A DNA stretch of 64,000 nucleotides from Adiantum capillus-veneris (GCA_014529385.2 CM043963.1:1246001-1310000), one strand, 5' to 3'. Positions 31,702 to 43,286 are shown, numbered from the stretch's first letter. The notes: generated from the letters alone by a model not told the origin. Translations and numbers: made by a program.

Positions 31702-33617
31702 TGTAAGGTTTCCACCTTTTAAGAATTAGGAAGGTGACTCCTAATCTGTACTTGAGAGCACCAGACCAAAAAACTCATAAACCACTATCTCAAAAGTAGC
31801 CAAAATTGGTATTTTTGGAATCTTAAGCACGACAATACTATAGCCAAAAAATTTCAGAACTCACTTCAGGCAAAAACTGACCCTGCTATTCCCATGAAAG
31901 AACTAAAAAATTGGAAACATTAAGAGGTAATTATTTCACATGGCCTAGAAGATATTTAGTCACATGGCCTAACAAGTGATTATCAAATAATTACAAGAAA
32001 AAGAAAAAAATACACCCAAAATGGAAAAATTGACCAACCAAGCTGGGCAAGTGTTAGGAGGCAACATTATGAACCTTATATAGACAAAAATAGCAGCACA
32101 TGGCACTAGGGAGAGTTGGAGGGCTTCCTGAGAATTTGGTAGCTTGCTAATTTCCGTTTGTCTTGCCGCAAACCTATAAATAGACCCCTATGCTTCACAT
32201 TTCCTCTCAAACTTGGAGTCTTATGCCAAACATCTCTCATGCTTAGAGAGATCCTTCACAAAAATCACTAAGAGAGCAAAAAATATAGTGGTTAAGCAAG
32301 GATAAAATTCATGGCTCCCAAGAGGACTCGAGAAAACTAGCCAACTGAAGAAAATGATAGTATTATAAAGAGGGTCAGACCCTCACATGATTGCGAGGCT
32401 GGTACAAGCAGCATGCCTACATGCAAGAGTGTTTGGGTCCCTGAGCTTCAACAGATACCTGACCATATACAGGTGGGTCTTTGTTGTGAATTAATATCAT
32501 ATGTAGTTCAAATTCTCTTCAAGTTAAAACATTGCATTTTTAAAAGAGAGGATAAGGGCTTAGGAAATGATAAAATTGGTCGAAAATCGGAAGGGTGTCT
32601 TCCAAGAATCAAATTGTGCAATTGTTGTAAGCTAGGAAAGAAATTTTTTTGGTTAGGATAATTGAATTAGGAAAAATATGATTGATTATCCTTAAGACAG
32701 CTTGTCGCAAGACACCTCCGACTCCTTGGTATATTTTGATGAATAATGATGGCTATAAGGCCACTGATAAGGCGGTTACGCCTATGAACAATGAGTCTCT
32801 ACTACGTCATGTCTTGATGCTTCTACATACTTTAGGATACCGTTTTCTTATCCTAGGGAAGCTTCCTGGTTGTATGGGCAATTGGTTTGGTATATGGGCA
32901 CCCCAAACTTTTGGTGATATTTTTCACTCCAAATCATGGATAAGGAATGGGTACCAGTTTTCAACTTAGGTGATCTTGAGACAAGAAAAATACTGGTCAT
33001 GGTTATTATGGTGAATGTTTTTGGATTGACAGTACCCTGTCTTAAGTTTAAAGATGTCTATTTGATCAAAAATTCTTTTCAATACTGCTTTCAATACTTG
33101 TTTTAAAGATTCACTGTGACAGGAAGTTAAAATGAACCATTATTTTGAGTGTTGAAAGATTGTACTAGTAATTAGAAAACAAATAAGCATGTGTAAGTGT
33201 GGGGTGGTAAGTGGGGATTGACTAAGGTTGTCAATCATGAATGGGTGGACATGATTAGTCAAATAACTATTCATTCTTGCGTACTAAATGTTAGAATAAT
33301 TCTTCATTGAAAGAGGAGTCCACCAACACCTGCGACTTACTCACGTAGATGGAAAAAAGAGCTGGATGAGGATTCCTAAGCCCATTTGCAGAAGTTCTAG
33401 GGCCAAAAAAGTTTTTGAACTTTTATTTTTTGACTCATTTTTTTTTGCAAGATCACAAGACTAGGTCTTTTTCTAGGGCTATAGTCCTAAGCCATTGCCA
33501 ATGGCAAAGTTCTATTCCCTAGATTATTCTTACTTTAAGACCTTAGTTTTTATTAGACCTAGGGACCTGCCAAGGACCCTATCATGACCTTGGAGTCAGT
33601 GGGTTGGGGACCTCTCA
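31702..33617 (+). mobile_element. 5' LTR of a gypsy gag-protease element (1.9 kb)
   Basis: Begins TGTAAGGTTTCCACC, matching the start of a second copy at 36317 over about 80 bp (shared TAGGAA, GTGACTCCTAA, GAGAGCACCA, CTCATAAACC). It ends CCTCTCA two bases before a tRNA-Met-type primer site at 33620. A TATA box (TATAAATA) lies at 32175-32182 with sequence typical of a transcript start after it. The ORFs inside (82 residues at 32413, 95 residues at 32682) have no recognised motif. A length of 1.9 kb is long but within the range of plant LTRs. Confidence 0.55.
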
Positions 33618-33619
33618 CT

Positions 33620-33631
33620 TGGTATCAAAGC
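33620..33631 (+). other. tRNA-Met primer-binding site
   Basis: TGGTATCAAAGC, one mismatch from TGGTATCAGAGC, lies two bases after the LTR end CTCTCA. Confidence 0.7.
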
Positions 33632-33719
33632 ATGTGTTAATTGAGATCTTAAACCTAGGAAAAGTTTAAGGTGTTAGGTTGAAATAAGTGGTTTTTGACC
33701 AATTCAATTAAAGAGATAT

Positions 33720-36316
33720 TTACTTGAAAAGAGGGAGAGGAAGAAAGAAATATATTTGCTCCCATCTTTGCAGAAATATTTTTATCAGGCCTACAACAAA
33801 TTCATGGTTTTCGAAATTAGATTCATGAGGGCATGCCTATCTCAATGCTACTCAATGTGAAAAAGCATGATGAAATGGCTAGACAAGAGATTTTCTCCTC
33901 CCACTTAGAGGATCAGCTGGTCAAGATTTTCTTCATTGATGTGGGAGAGTTAGGAGATCTTGCACATAATTTGAATAGACTCAAGTGGGTTGAAGCACGT
34001 TAAATTATTGCAGTTCACTTCTTCATTGAAACAAAAAATCTAAATGAAATCACTATAGTAAATGGTGTTCAAATATAGCAAAATCAGTGGGTCTTTGATC
34101 AGGTGTCTAAAGTAATCTTTTCAGGTAGGATTAGATGCCTAGGTGTAGGCCCTAGTTGTAGAGGCCCAAAATATGTTGTATATTTTGATCCTATATATGA
34201 CTCACTTATAGTCCACAGGATTCTAGTATAGGGTCGTTATCACTCTTGTACATAGTAGGATCTTCATGAATTGTAGCATCTCTTGTACATACTATGGTTT
34301 TCATGGGTATGCTATAAGTTGTTTTGTTTTTGGTTTTTCCATTGTCTTAATTTAGTGGATTTGTTTTTTGAATATGAGATAATTTTGAAAGCATAAACTA
34401 AGCAGACATTCATTTAGTAACACTAAACTCCACTACTTAATCAGATGGTAATCCTTGCATAAATAGTCTTTATATACTTACGAAAGAGGAAAAACTATTA
34501 TTAAATCAAGTCCAACTCCCTACCTTCAAGGGAGAAGGACCCAACTTAGAGTGTGATGCTGAAGCATATCTTGATACTATGGACAACTTCTTCTTAGGCA
34601 CGGGAACTACTCAAGAAAATTAATCAATGCTAGGTATGTTCCACCTCAGCGGAGATGCCAAACGTTGGTGGAAACAACACTACAGAGATAATCCCACCAA
34701 TAGACCATCTTGAGCAAAGATAAAGCAGGTAGTCAAAGAATGCTACTTTCTTCCTGTACACTAGGCCATTAAGAGGAATGAGTTCTTTGGCTTACGCCAA
34801 CTAGGACTCTCACTAGAGGAGTACAAATTTTTGTCCTTACAACGTTATGCTCCACATATGACAATGGAGTAGCACATTTCTCATTTTTGTCAAGGACTCA
34901 ATAAACCCTTGAGTTCACACCTTGAAGCTATGAGGCCTACATCAATTCAAGATGCTCTTCTAAGAGCTAAACCTCTTGCAGTTGAAGGAGTCACCTCTAC
35001 AAGTAACTATAATAGTTTCAACAACTTTAGGGAAAGAGCTAGGGGAACCTTCAACCAAGGACATCAAGAACGTGGAATAGTTGTTGCAATATATATAGAG
35101 CAGACCTTCCCAAACATTAGGTGCTATGGATGAGATCAAATGTGGAGCTATAGAAATAATTATCCGAAAGATAAAAACCATGTATTTATCGTCAGAACCA
35201 TTCATCAACCTCGGATAAACCAAGGAGACAACTGAAGATGTGGTAGAAATGGGGGACGTGGTAGATGAAGAGAAGAAGGAGCTTTATGCAGCCAGGGGAG
35301 AACCAACCTTAGTGAACAAGGATTCACCATAGTTAGCAATCCTAGAGCTCAACAGCACTAGGTAGTTATTTGAACCACTATGAAATAATGAGACATTGAG
35401 CTACTTGTATATGGTAATGGCACATATTATTTACTTTTTCCAAAATGCTTAAGGAAATTTAAAGTTAAGTTATTATCCACTTAAGAAACTAAGGGTAGAA
35501 CTAGCACATGGGGAAGAGGTTTTATCTCAATTCTAAGTCTCAGAAAAGTAGAATTCAAATTTGAAGGAACCACCTATATCATCCTATTTTCACACCCTAC
35601 GTCGGAGTTTACAATGCAATCATGGGAATGAGCTAGTTATCCAAAAACCAACTCACATTCCTTGTACATGAGGTAGACTTCCTTGAAAAATGACCTAGAT
35701 ATAGAAATATTAATGCATGAGACTAATTGGAAGCCAAAAACTCTTGGTATGATCCTTTGAAAACCCTTTATATATTTTTGGTCAACCAAGCTAGGGCATA
35801 GAGGGGGTACTTCTGGTTCAATGCTGGAAGCTTGTACCGAATGAAAATTTCTCAAAATGATAAGAACACATCGAGCGCATTCGGATTGGCAAAGCTAGAA
35901 TATATAATACTTGTCAAACACTGATTTCTCTGAATGGTTAGTTAGATCGAGAACTCTCATGTTGACAAGGTGGATATATGGATCTTTTATATGAAATAGA
36001 TTTGACCTAGTTTTTGAGATAATACAATTGGTTTGTAAAGGTTTTCAAGATGGGCTCAACACCGCGAATTTCTTGAATAAATTGGTTCACATATAGTTAG
36101 TAATGCCAAAAGTAAGGAGTTGTCAAATCTCAAACCATATGGTATTCTTGAAAAAAGACAAAGAAATTTTTAAAAAAAGTAATCAAATAGTATTTAGTCA
36201 TATGAAAAGATATTCTCATAGAGGATGCTACATGAAAATCTAAAGTTCTCTTGTTGTAAATAATTCCCTAACTTCGGTTGAGATGAGGACATCTCAAATT
36301 CTTAAGTTGGGGTGAT
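33720..36316 (+). pseudogene. Ty3/gypsy gag and protease remnant without polymerase
   Basis: Gag is clear from about 34540 to 35060: DAEAYLDTMDNFFLGTGTTQEN, MFHLSGDAKRWWKQHYRDNPT, NEFFGLRQLGLSLEEYKFLSLQRYAPHMTME, HISHFCQGLNKPL. A zinc-knuckle position near 35120 has a stop and lost ligands. Sequence from about 35390 to 36000 (TEFTMQSWE-like, DIEILMHETNW) fits the protease region but is badly decayed. The frame then reaches TSVEMRTSQILKLG and a purine-rich AAGTTGGGGTGAT directly before the 3' LTR start. RT, RNase H and integrase are absent, so this is either a gag-only non-autonomous element or one with a large internal deletion. Confidence 0.65.
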
Positions 36317-36397
36317 TGTAAGGTTTCCACCTTTCAGAAATTAGGAAAGTGACTCCTAAATTGTGTTTGAGAGCACCAAACCAACAAACTCATAAAC
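36317..36397 (+). mobile_element. Truncated 3' LTR of the gag-protease element
   Basis: About 80 bp matching the start of the LTR at 31702 (TGTAAGGTTTCCACCTTTC, then GTGACTCCTAA, CTCATAAACC). Homology stops at 36397, where gypsy gag sequence of a different element starts, so the rest of the LTR was lost or separated. Confidence 0.65.
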
Positions 36398-36398
36398 C

Positions 36399-37160
36399 GA
36401 CTTTGGGGTTACCTATGGAATTGATATTCTTGAGGAGTGTTCCCACTACTACATGGAGCACCCTTGGGGACAAGTCAAGCCTATGCATCAAGCAGTTGTC
36501 CTTGTAGAAAGAGGCCAAAACGTCAACATCATTTCTAGGAGACCATCTCTTCAATGCTAAAAATGTAGTGGACCACATCATGTAGTCAAATTTCATATTA
36601 GAATGCAAAGGAGTACTATACCAGTGCAACCAAGTCAAGGGAGAACATCTACAATGCCCATACTTATGTGTAATTGCTGTGGCATAGACCATTTGATTTC
36701 CCATCATCCCACCCTTCAGCTAAATTGAGATTACCAATGGGACGCCAAAAACTATACATGTGGTTCCCATAACAAATGCACTCACCTGAGTGATGTTCCA
36801 AAATCAAAATTATATCCTAAAGGAGAGAGATGTTGCATAGTCACCCAAGTAAGGAAGAAGAAAATGTGAAGGAAGAGATTGTTAAAGGCTACAAATTCAA
36901 ACACTAGTTCAAAGACCAAGATAGTAACCGATGATAACCTTGTATATATGAAAAACCCTAAAGATGATTCGAAATCAATTGAGACCATGGAAACCAAGAT
37001 GATCATCATCATGAAGGAAAAATCCAATGGGGATAACCTTGAGAGTAAGTCAAGAAAAGACACCACTAGAGGAGGACATAAGGAAACCATTCCTATACCA
37101 CCAATGATTCAATGTGTGTCTTCAAGGCTAACCAAAAGGGACAAGAACCTGCAAGAGTAG
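36399..37160 (+). pseudogene. Ty3/gypsy gag zinc-knuckle fragment
   Basis: The plus strand reads VVLVERGQNVNIISRRPSLQ, then C-stop-KCSGPHHVVKFH (first knuckle, broken), then CNCCGIDHLISHHP (second knuckle, with His and Pro in place of the last Cys). A Lys/Asp/Ser-rich tail follows (36879-37160). The two-knuckle layout resembles gypsy element 1 at 5.6-5.8 kb. No protease or polymerase follows, and reading continues weakly to about 37260. Confidence 0.55.
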
Positions 37161-37747
37161 CTACAAGGTCCAAAACTAGTATGCCTTCATTGCCAAGCTT
37201 TGGATGAGGCATAGCAAGGCATGAAGTTGGAGAGTGTAGGAGGTAGTCATTGTTGGTGTCTTGAGATATTGAAATACATTGTAGCACACATTGAAGGAGG
37301 GTGTAGGATGATAGTGGAACATGGTTTGTCTCTTATTTGTTGATTTTTGATAGAAGTATTAGACATGGAAGTTTACAGGAGGTGAGAAAAGATCCATGTG
37401 GATATGTGACTTGGGTAACTGGGAGGCATGTAAAAAAAATTTGAATTTTCTTGAATTTGGAATAGGATATGATCTTGAAGAATTCTTGATAAATGGTATT
37501 GTGGTAGCGTAGCTGGTTGCTGCAATGGATTGTTCATTTCTCTTGATGTAATTGCAAGACATCTAGGTAATGTAGACACACTAGTATGTCCATAAGTCTC
37601 TAAGCGACAGTACCTGTAGCTATTGAACCATAACATTAAAGATGCTTGAGAAGTAGTTTAATACACAAGAGAGACATGAATGAATAAAAGATATTATCGT
37701 AGAACAAAGATTGAATTTCATTGCATGCTATATCTTTCTATGGTGTT

Positions 37748-38055
37748 CTAAGTAATACTATTTTTTGCAGTTTGGGGATGTCCTTTCAAATTATTGTATC
37801 CTTTGGTGGAAGTTGTATCTTGAGTAATTATCTCTTGTGCTTCTAGTGCAATAGCAGTGCTCCTATCATGTGTATTGTGTAGTATTGTAAATGCAAAGTT
37901 TTGAGAAAACGGTGGGAAAGATGACATGTCATGTCTCATCCATTTTGGTGGATTTGTCATGTGCGCCCTTTTACTAGCTTCAAAATCGAATGTCATGCCT
38001 ATATAAACACGGTTATTGATTTTGCACCTAATAGAGTACACTATGTAGCTCTCTT
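37748..38055 (-). CDS. GIY-YIG endonuclease-like domain downstream of the Helitron helicase
   Basis: The minus-strand frame reads SYIVYSIRCKINNRVYIGMT, then ASKRAHM, ALEAQEIITQDT, TKGYNNLKGHP and ends at 37748, about 100 residues. This follows the GIY-YIG nuclease layout: a YS-I....NN.VYIG-T beta hairpin carrying the two tyrosines, a following Arg/His helix, and the catalytic-Glu helix (ALEAQEII) before a Gly-Tyr-Asn motif. There is no ATG; the open frame can start at GTG 38041 or at an upstream splice site. It lies on the same strand as the Helitron helicase, 700-1,000 bp downstream, behind a two-exon ORF. It is uncertain whether it belongs to the transposon or to a captured gene. Confidence 0.65.
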
Positions 38056-38324
38056 CGTTTGTCGTTTTCTTTTGGGAGTTGGAGCAACGTCGAAACGGAC
38101 TGCTTCCTCTTGTGAAGTTGTTATACTATTGGGGAGCTCCTTGTTGGTATCGATGTCATTGTCTTGTACTACAATGGTGCATCTAGTTACTATTCAGTTA
38201 CATAATTCTATTCTTGAGGGGGTACAAAAGCTCACCATATAGCGGTTCAAGTTTTCAAAATGGATCGGTCGTGTCCCCAAACCGGGCATCGAAAAGGTCT
38301 CTATTAAAATGCCATGTGAATTTA

Positions 38325-38821
38325 TCACCGGTTAAGATTGCTCTCGTTCCCTCTTGAATTTGCTTCCAAACTCTTTAACATGTTTGAAAGTTCCTGGCTT
38401 GCTGTATTTTTGTCGAGGATGACCAATTTATCAAGGGAAGTTTTGTAACTGTAGTGAAGCATCTCGATTGCGTAGGTTGTGATTCCTGCATTCTTTGTGT
38501 TCAGTATTTCCTGTGCTTCTGTGTCTAGCAGTAGTTTGGTTGACTCATCAATCTGAATGCCCAAGGATAGCAGTATCTCTTTTTTATGATCCTGCAAAAA
38601 AAAGATAGAGGTTGTAAGAGCAACCAAATTTGTTAATGTTTAGTGTTTGTAATACAAGAATACGAAGAGTTTGAAGTACCTGTTACCAACTTTAGCTCGT
38701 TATTTCTATATTCTTTGTTCCGGTTGCTACATTTGTTGATGTATGGGTGGAGGAGTTGAGTCATGCGGAACCCTTCAATGAATGCACCGGGGGCCTTGCC
38801 AACCATATTTGCTAGTCGCAT
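38325..38821 (-). CDS. Two-exon ORF of unknown function next to the Helitron helicase
   Basis: Exon 1 from ATG 38821 (MRLANMVGKAPGAFIEGFR...NELKL) ends at a GT at 38686. A 95-bp intron with a pyrimidine-rich acceptor (TTTTTTTTGCAG) ends at 38592. Exon 2 continues in phase (DHKKEILLSLGIQIDESTK...) to a stop at 38325. Phase-perfect splicing of two otherwise truncated frames supports the intron. The product is about 143 residues, with a helical, Leu/Lys/Glu-rich second half and no domain I recognise. It may connect by further splicing to the GIY-YIG domain to the left, or be the C-terminal part of the helicase protein to the right. Confidence 0.5.
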
Positions 38822-41800
38822 TTGATTGAAAATGGGTATACGTGAGAACTGTTTTTTGGTCTTGAGGTAGCTGTGATGTTGATGAACCTATCAAATATCT
38901 GAATGATAGAGATGTATCATGATTGAGTGCCCTGAATATTGAATAGCAAAAAATGTACCTACAAAATAGCTTAATGGAAGGAATGGTTACCTGGTCGGTG
39001 TCCATGAGGAGATGCTGCAAGATGTCGCTTGGTGTGAAGAAAATCTGCATCCAAGAATAGTCGTCAGATAATTGATTGTATAGTTTACGCACCGAATGAG
39101 ATGAAATACCCAAATAAATAGAGCACTTGTTTGTCAAAAGGAGATGGGAAGTGTCTAACCATTGGGGGAGTATTTCACTGGCTGGCCATAACATCCTTGG
39201 GGTTGGAATGTTCGGTATTTTGAGGTGGTGTCTTTCTATCACACAAGAGAACATGACGTATACCAAGCCTGGGGTGAAAGCTTGTTTTATAATGAGGATG
39301 GTTTTCTTTGATATTGTCGCTCCTTGAGATTTGTGTCCAGTGATTGCGTATGCGAGTGACAAAGGGAATATGCTTTTGTGTAACCATTTGTAGTTGATAG
39401 ACCTAGTAGCGTGCTTAGTCCTTTGTATTGTCATGGTGACGCCAATGGAAAGTAACATTACTTCTATAGCAGCAATTTGACCTGTGCAGTTGTATGAATA
39501 AGGAAGTGTACAACAGATAGAGCCGTTTGCTGCACCTATAGCCAAGTTAATACTCTCTGTAATCATACATATAGCCCCAATTGCAGTATTGTCCATCTCA
39601 TGGAAAGCATTGTCTTCAAGCCATTCCTGTAGTAATGGCTTGTCTAGAGCATTGGTCTTTAGTGGAATGGCAACTATATCTAATGGCGAGAAAGACTTTT
39701 GTAGAATCTAGTTGTTGTACTTATATACATCTTCCCTATGAGTGCATATCAGTGTAGTTGAGTTGTCGATTACTTGTAGGAGTTTAGTTTTGTTAATTCC
39801 ACATTGTGCATCTCTGCTATATGTTGTTCTGCCAGCTGCTTGACACATATCGTATCCAAGAATTGGACGTATATGGGGTCTACGGCATGGAAAACTGAGA
39901 AGGTCATGTTGTGGGTATTGGTTGTAGTGATGTATGCTGAGTTTTGTATATTGCAAACATGGCATAATGGCTCTTGGTGATGGCACACTGGAGGAAGTTG
40001 CACCAAATCGCCAAAAAGCAAGATGAGCTTTTGACTGAATGGATCAAGAAATGTTCCATTACTGATGTTAACTACCTGGAAAATGATCATATTGAAGATT
40101 GTACTTGTTAGCATTGATATCTCGTCTATGATAATGACGTTGGAATCATGCATGGCGACAAATCTTTCATCTATGGGATGAATTTCTTGCAAAAAGTGAT
40201 GTCTGGAACAAGGAATCCTAGATTGATAGTGGATTGTAGTTGCCAGGCTACTGAGGTGGGAAGCGCTGCTCTAGTTGATGCAGTGAGGATAACAGTCTTA
40301 TTATTTTTTATGAAGCTTGAGGTGAAGAATTTTATGAGGAATGTTTTTCCACATCTTGGAACGCCTGTAATGACATGGAGGCCATTACTTAGGCCTGATA
40401 TACGATCAAAGATTGTTTGCTATTGTGAGGTCAAAACTACATTGTCTGTCTCATTGAATTCCTACAATAGTTTTAGCATCCTAGCACGACTTTGAGATAC
40501 TCCTGGATCAATTGTGTCATTCAATGTACAAGTGAGTGGATTTTCACGATTGAGGATGAACTTTTGTTTTATGGTTTAAAGTGTGTCCTGTATTTTTGGA
40601 GACGAGCATATTGTGTTGGGTGTGCTTATTTATATACATCTCCAAGTCATCATCATTAAGAATCATCCCACGGATTTTGTATTCCAGGAAGTAAGAAGAG
40701 GGTGTGTTGCTTGGTGACAGTAGCTCCATCTCATTTCTAAAGGGAAGTTTTTGCAATAACACATTGAAGAAGAATCCCTTTGTTTGATGGCCAGGATCAT
40801 ATTCTATGAATCTGATGAGGTGGTGTTTCTCTGTGATGTTGTTGTTGTACGCATCACGAAAACTCACTACAGGAGTATGTTCTTGTGGCTTAAGGATTTT
40901 GTATCTTATGTGGTAGTCATAGAATGTAATATTTTCAAGGAAAAATGGCCTTGCACAATATAAATAAATTGGATGCATGACTATAGTTTGGTTGCGAGAT
41001 AACAACCTTTGTCAAAGTGATGGTGGAGAGGAGTCGATGTATTCAAGTCGTTCACTCCTTGTGATGATTGGTATCTTTAGACAGTTGATTGCTAGATATT
41101 GGCATTGATAATATAGAGGTTGCAATTATTTGAATCTTGACTTTGTCCAAGCCGTGAAGTCCAAGACTTGTTGCATCATCTGTGGACAGGTTCAATTTCC
41201 CAAGGGGTTCCGATTTCATTGCATACTTGAGAAGGTAATGCAATATAGATGAATTTGTGACTCTTTGAATAATCATGTGTGCTTTCCATAGGACCAAGGC
41301 AGTGGGATGGTATGGGACAACATTCTGATGGTCATACCCAGGACGGTAGTAAAGCCATTTAGCAGTGCAGGCATCCATAGTAGAAGTTGTCTTGTATTGT
41401 GGTTTGAAAGGGAAGCTGTATTTTCACACTCTAGTTGATCCCATGACTCTGCAACAGTCTCTGGATCTGCGTATTTGTTTTGTGATAATGAGGCATTAGG
41501 AAGAGAATGGAGTCTAGGAGGGCCTCTTTATTTGGCAGTTTAAGGAAGTCAAACCTTTAGTATTATGAAAGTAATCAAAGGATAGCTTTTGAATTCAAAC
41601 AGACAAAACGGTTAGTTTATTTGAATTCAAAGTTTCCCCCCAAAATGGAATTTAAAATCTAGCGGGTAGAACCATATCATGTAGCATATCTATGGAAAGA
41701 GCTCGACACGTAGATTGCAGATTTTTGATCTCCGCTCAAATCGGAGATCATATGTAGGAGTTATGGAAGACCCAAAATCATAAAATTGTACACCTCCTTT

Positions 41801-42118
41801 TTTAGGGGGAAAGTACATCCTTTGACCACTCTTACACATCTCTTAAACACCCACCATTCTTGCACACATGGCGTACACCTATTTGTCAAAATGTTAATCA
41901 CCTCCATAAGCTCATGGCAAATAAAGAGGCCCTCTTACACCCCATCCTCTTCCTAATGTTCCGCAGCTTGGTGGTGAAGATGTCTTGTGATTCTGCTGGT
42001 ATGTATGTAGAAATCTCGTTTGTATCTCGGCACAAATCTTCATTAGAGATCCACATTATGATATGTGCATGCAATGAGCCCCAATTTTGCACTTTGTGGC
42101 ACACCATGTGATGCTCTA
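38822..42118 (-). pseudogene. Helitron Rep-helicase, central and C-terminal part
   Basis: Rolling-circle transposase. The Rep HUH motif is L-H-A-H-I (His codons 42071-42063). CKYSFPF-type text lies near 41420, its Cys mutated to a stop. WLYYRPGYDHQNVVPYHP is followed by the tyrosine motif YLLKY (Tyr codons at 41237 and 41225). The PIF1-family helicase follows: Walker A GVPRCGKT (40365-40342), Walker B VIIIDEISML (about 40138-40109), GDLVQLPP, and the C-terminal LAYAITGHKSQGATI and YVMFSCV boxes within 39596-38775. Frameshifts near 40200 and others, a stop and a rearranged insert at 41.5-41.9 kb make it inactive. Its N-terminal part continues exactly at 56601-58107 beyond an inserted LTR element. 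Confidence 0.88.
41491..41960. repeat. 48-bp inverted repeat around a 374-bp insert in the Helitron frame
   Basis: The plus strand at 41491-41538 and the minus strand at 41960-41913 read alike (CATTAGGAAGAG..TGG, then GGGCCTCTTTATTTG), about 85% matched. The right arm is genuine Helitron coding sequence; the left arm is an inverted copy of it. Between them is non-coding sequence with a perfect hairpin at 41727-41749 (GATCTCCG, 7-base loop, CGGAGATC). The Helitron frame is interrupted exactly across this stretch. It looks like a template-switch or foldback insertion. Confidence 0.65.
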
Positions 42119-42553
42119 TGTTAGCAGTGGCTAACACAGGCTACACCAATTATGCACCAAGTTGTAGATGTGCTATAGTGCACAATATTTCCTTTTCATT
42201 GTATAGGGCCTTGGGCTCATGTAGGAGTTCCAAAGTTGTATGAGTCTAGGCTAGAGAGCTCAGCTTTATTCCATAGTTGAAGGGTTTGAGGCCCAAGGCT
42301 ATAAAAGATCCCTATGCTTGATGAGTAGTCATTCTTGGGTGAGTTCTCCTCTTTGTAGAGTGGATGGTCATGAAGCTCATGGGCTTCCCACGCCCATGTA
42401 GCTCTTGATTTCTAATAATCAATTACACTTTCTTTCTTATTAGTCTTCTTTGTTTGATTATGTGGAGTGAGATTGTATTAGTATGATGGTAGATCTTCTA
42501 ATCCCTTTTTTGAGTTAATCTATTCTATCCACACCATTGGCCATGGTGTGTGA

Positions 42554-42872
42554 TGTTGAGATGTCGAGCTCTACATCTTGAGTTGGCATCCACTACGGGT
42601 CTTGTCCGCTTACGACATTTACTCACTGGCGCGTTAGGTGATCGACACGGAGGATCTCTGCCAGTGATTCTACAACTGGACTACACTTATAGTGCCAACC
42701 TAGTACGCTTCTAGCGAGTTCACACTTAGTGACCGCATGTACATATGTGCTACTTTTTTTTTAGCACTTAGTCATTGTGTACTCTCTTTTCTGTACGAAG
42801 AAGAAAAAGCTTTCCATATCTGTGTGCTTTGTGCTTGTCTTGTGTAGCTCTCTTGCATCCTCTTTCTTTACA
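42554..42872 (+). repeat. 5' LTR of copia element A
   Basis: TGTTGAGATGTCGAGC... to ...TTTCTTTACA, 319 bp. Followed at once by the primer site. Confidence 0.95.
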
Positions 42873-42884
42873 TGGTATCAGAGC
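42873..42884 (+). other. tRNA-Met primer-binding site of copia element A
   Basis: TGGTATCAGAGC, a perfect match to the canonical plant copia primer site, adjoins the LTR end CA. Confidence 0.92.
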
Positions 42885-42957
42885 CTGGTGCAGGCAAGAG
42901 AGGCTAAGAGAGCAAGAGCATCACAATCCCTTCGTTTGCAATCCATGACCAGATGAC

Positions 42958-43252
42958 GAATAGGTCTCCAAAGTGCAGTATACAGAGATTTACTGTACAA
43001 GTACAGTGGTTGTATGTACGCTTGATTGTGGACACTCGTTGAGTGTAGAAAGCGTTACAGGTATCACGATAGCAGGTTCAGCAGATTTGTAGGTTTTTTG
43101 TACAAGTTTCTGAATAGGTCTCCAAAGTGCAGTATACAAAGATTTACTGCACAAGTACAGTGGTTGTATGTACGCTTGATTATGGACACTCGTTGAGTGT
43201 AGAAAGCGTTACAGGTACCACGATAGGAGGTTCAACAGATTTGCAGGTTTTT
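42958..43252 (+). repeat. 154-bp tandem duplication in the copia A leader
   Basis: Copy 1 starts at 42958 and copy 2 at 43112, both with GAATAGGTCTCCAAAGTGCA. They share GTACAGTGGTTGTATGTACG and ACTCGTTGAGTGTAGAAAGC and are about 95% identical. The second copy ends about 35 bp before the gag start. Confidence 0.92.
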
Positions 43253-43286
43253 GAAGATTGCAACTATTTTGTCTTAGTGCTTCTAG

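Noticed and set aside
32413-32969. Two frames of 82 and 95 residues within the 1.9-kb LTR
   Set aside because: No motif, no homologue in the window, and they lie inside an LTR; most likely chance ORFs.
38775-38880. A very small intron at the end of the helicase frame (GTTCATCAAC to AAAAAACAG)
   Set aside because: It would join helicase to the next ORF, but at about 60 bp it is very short and there is no independent support for the phase.
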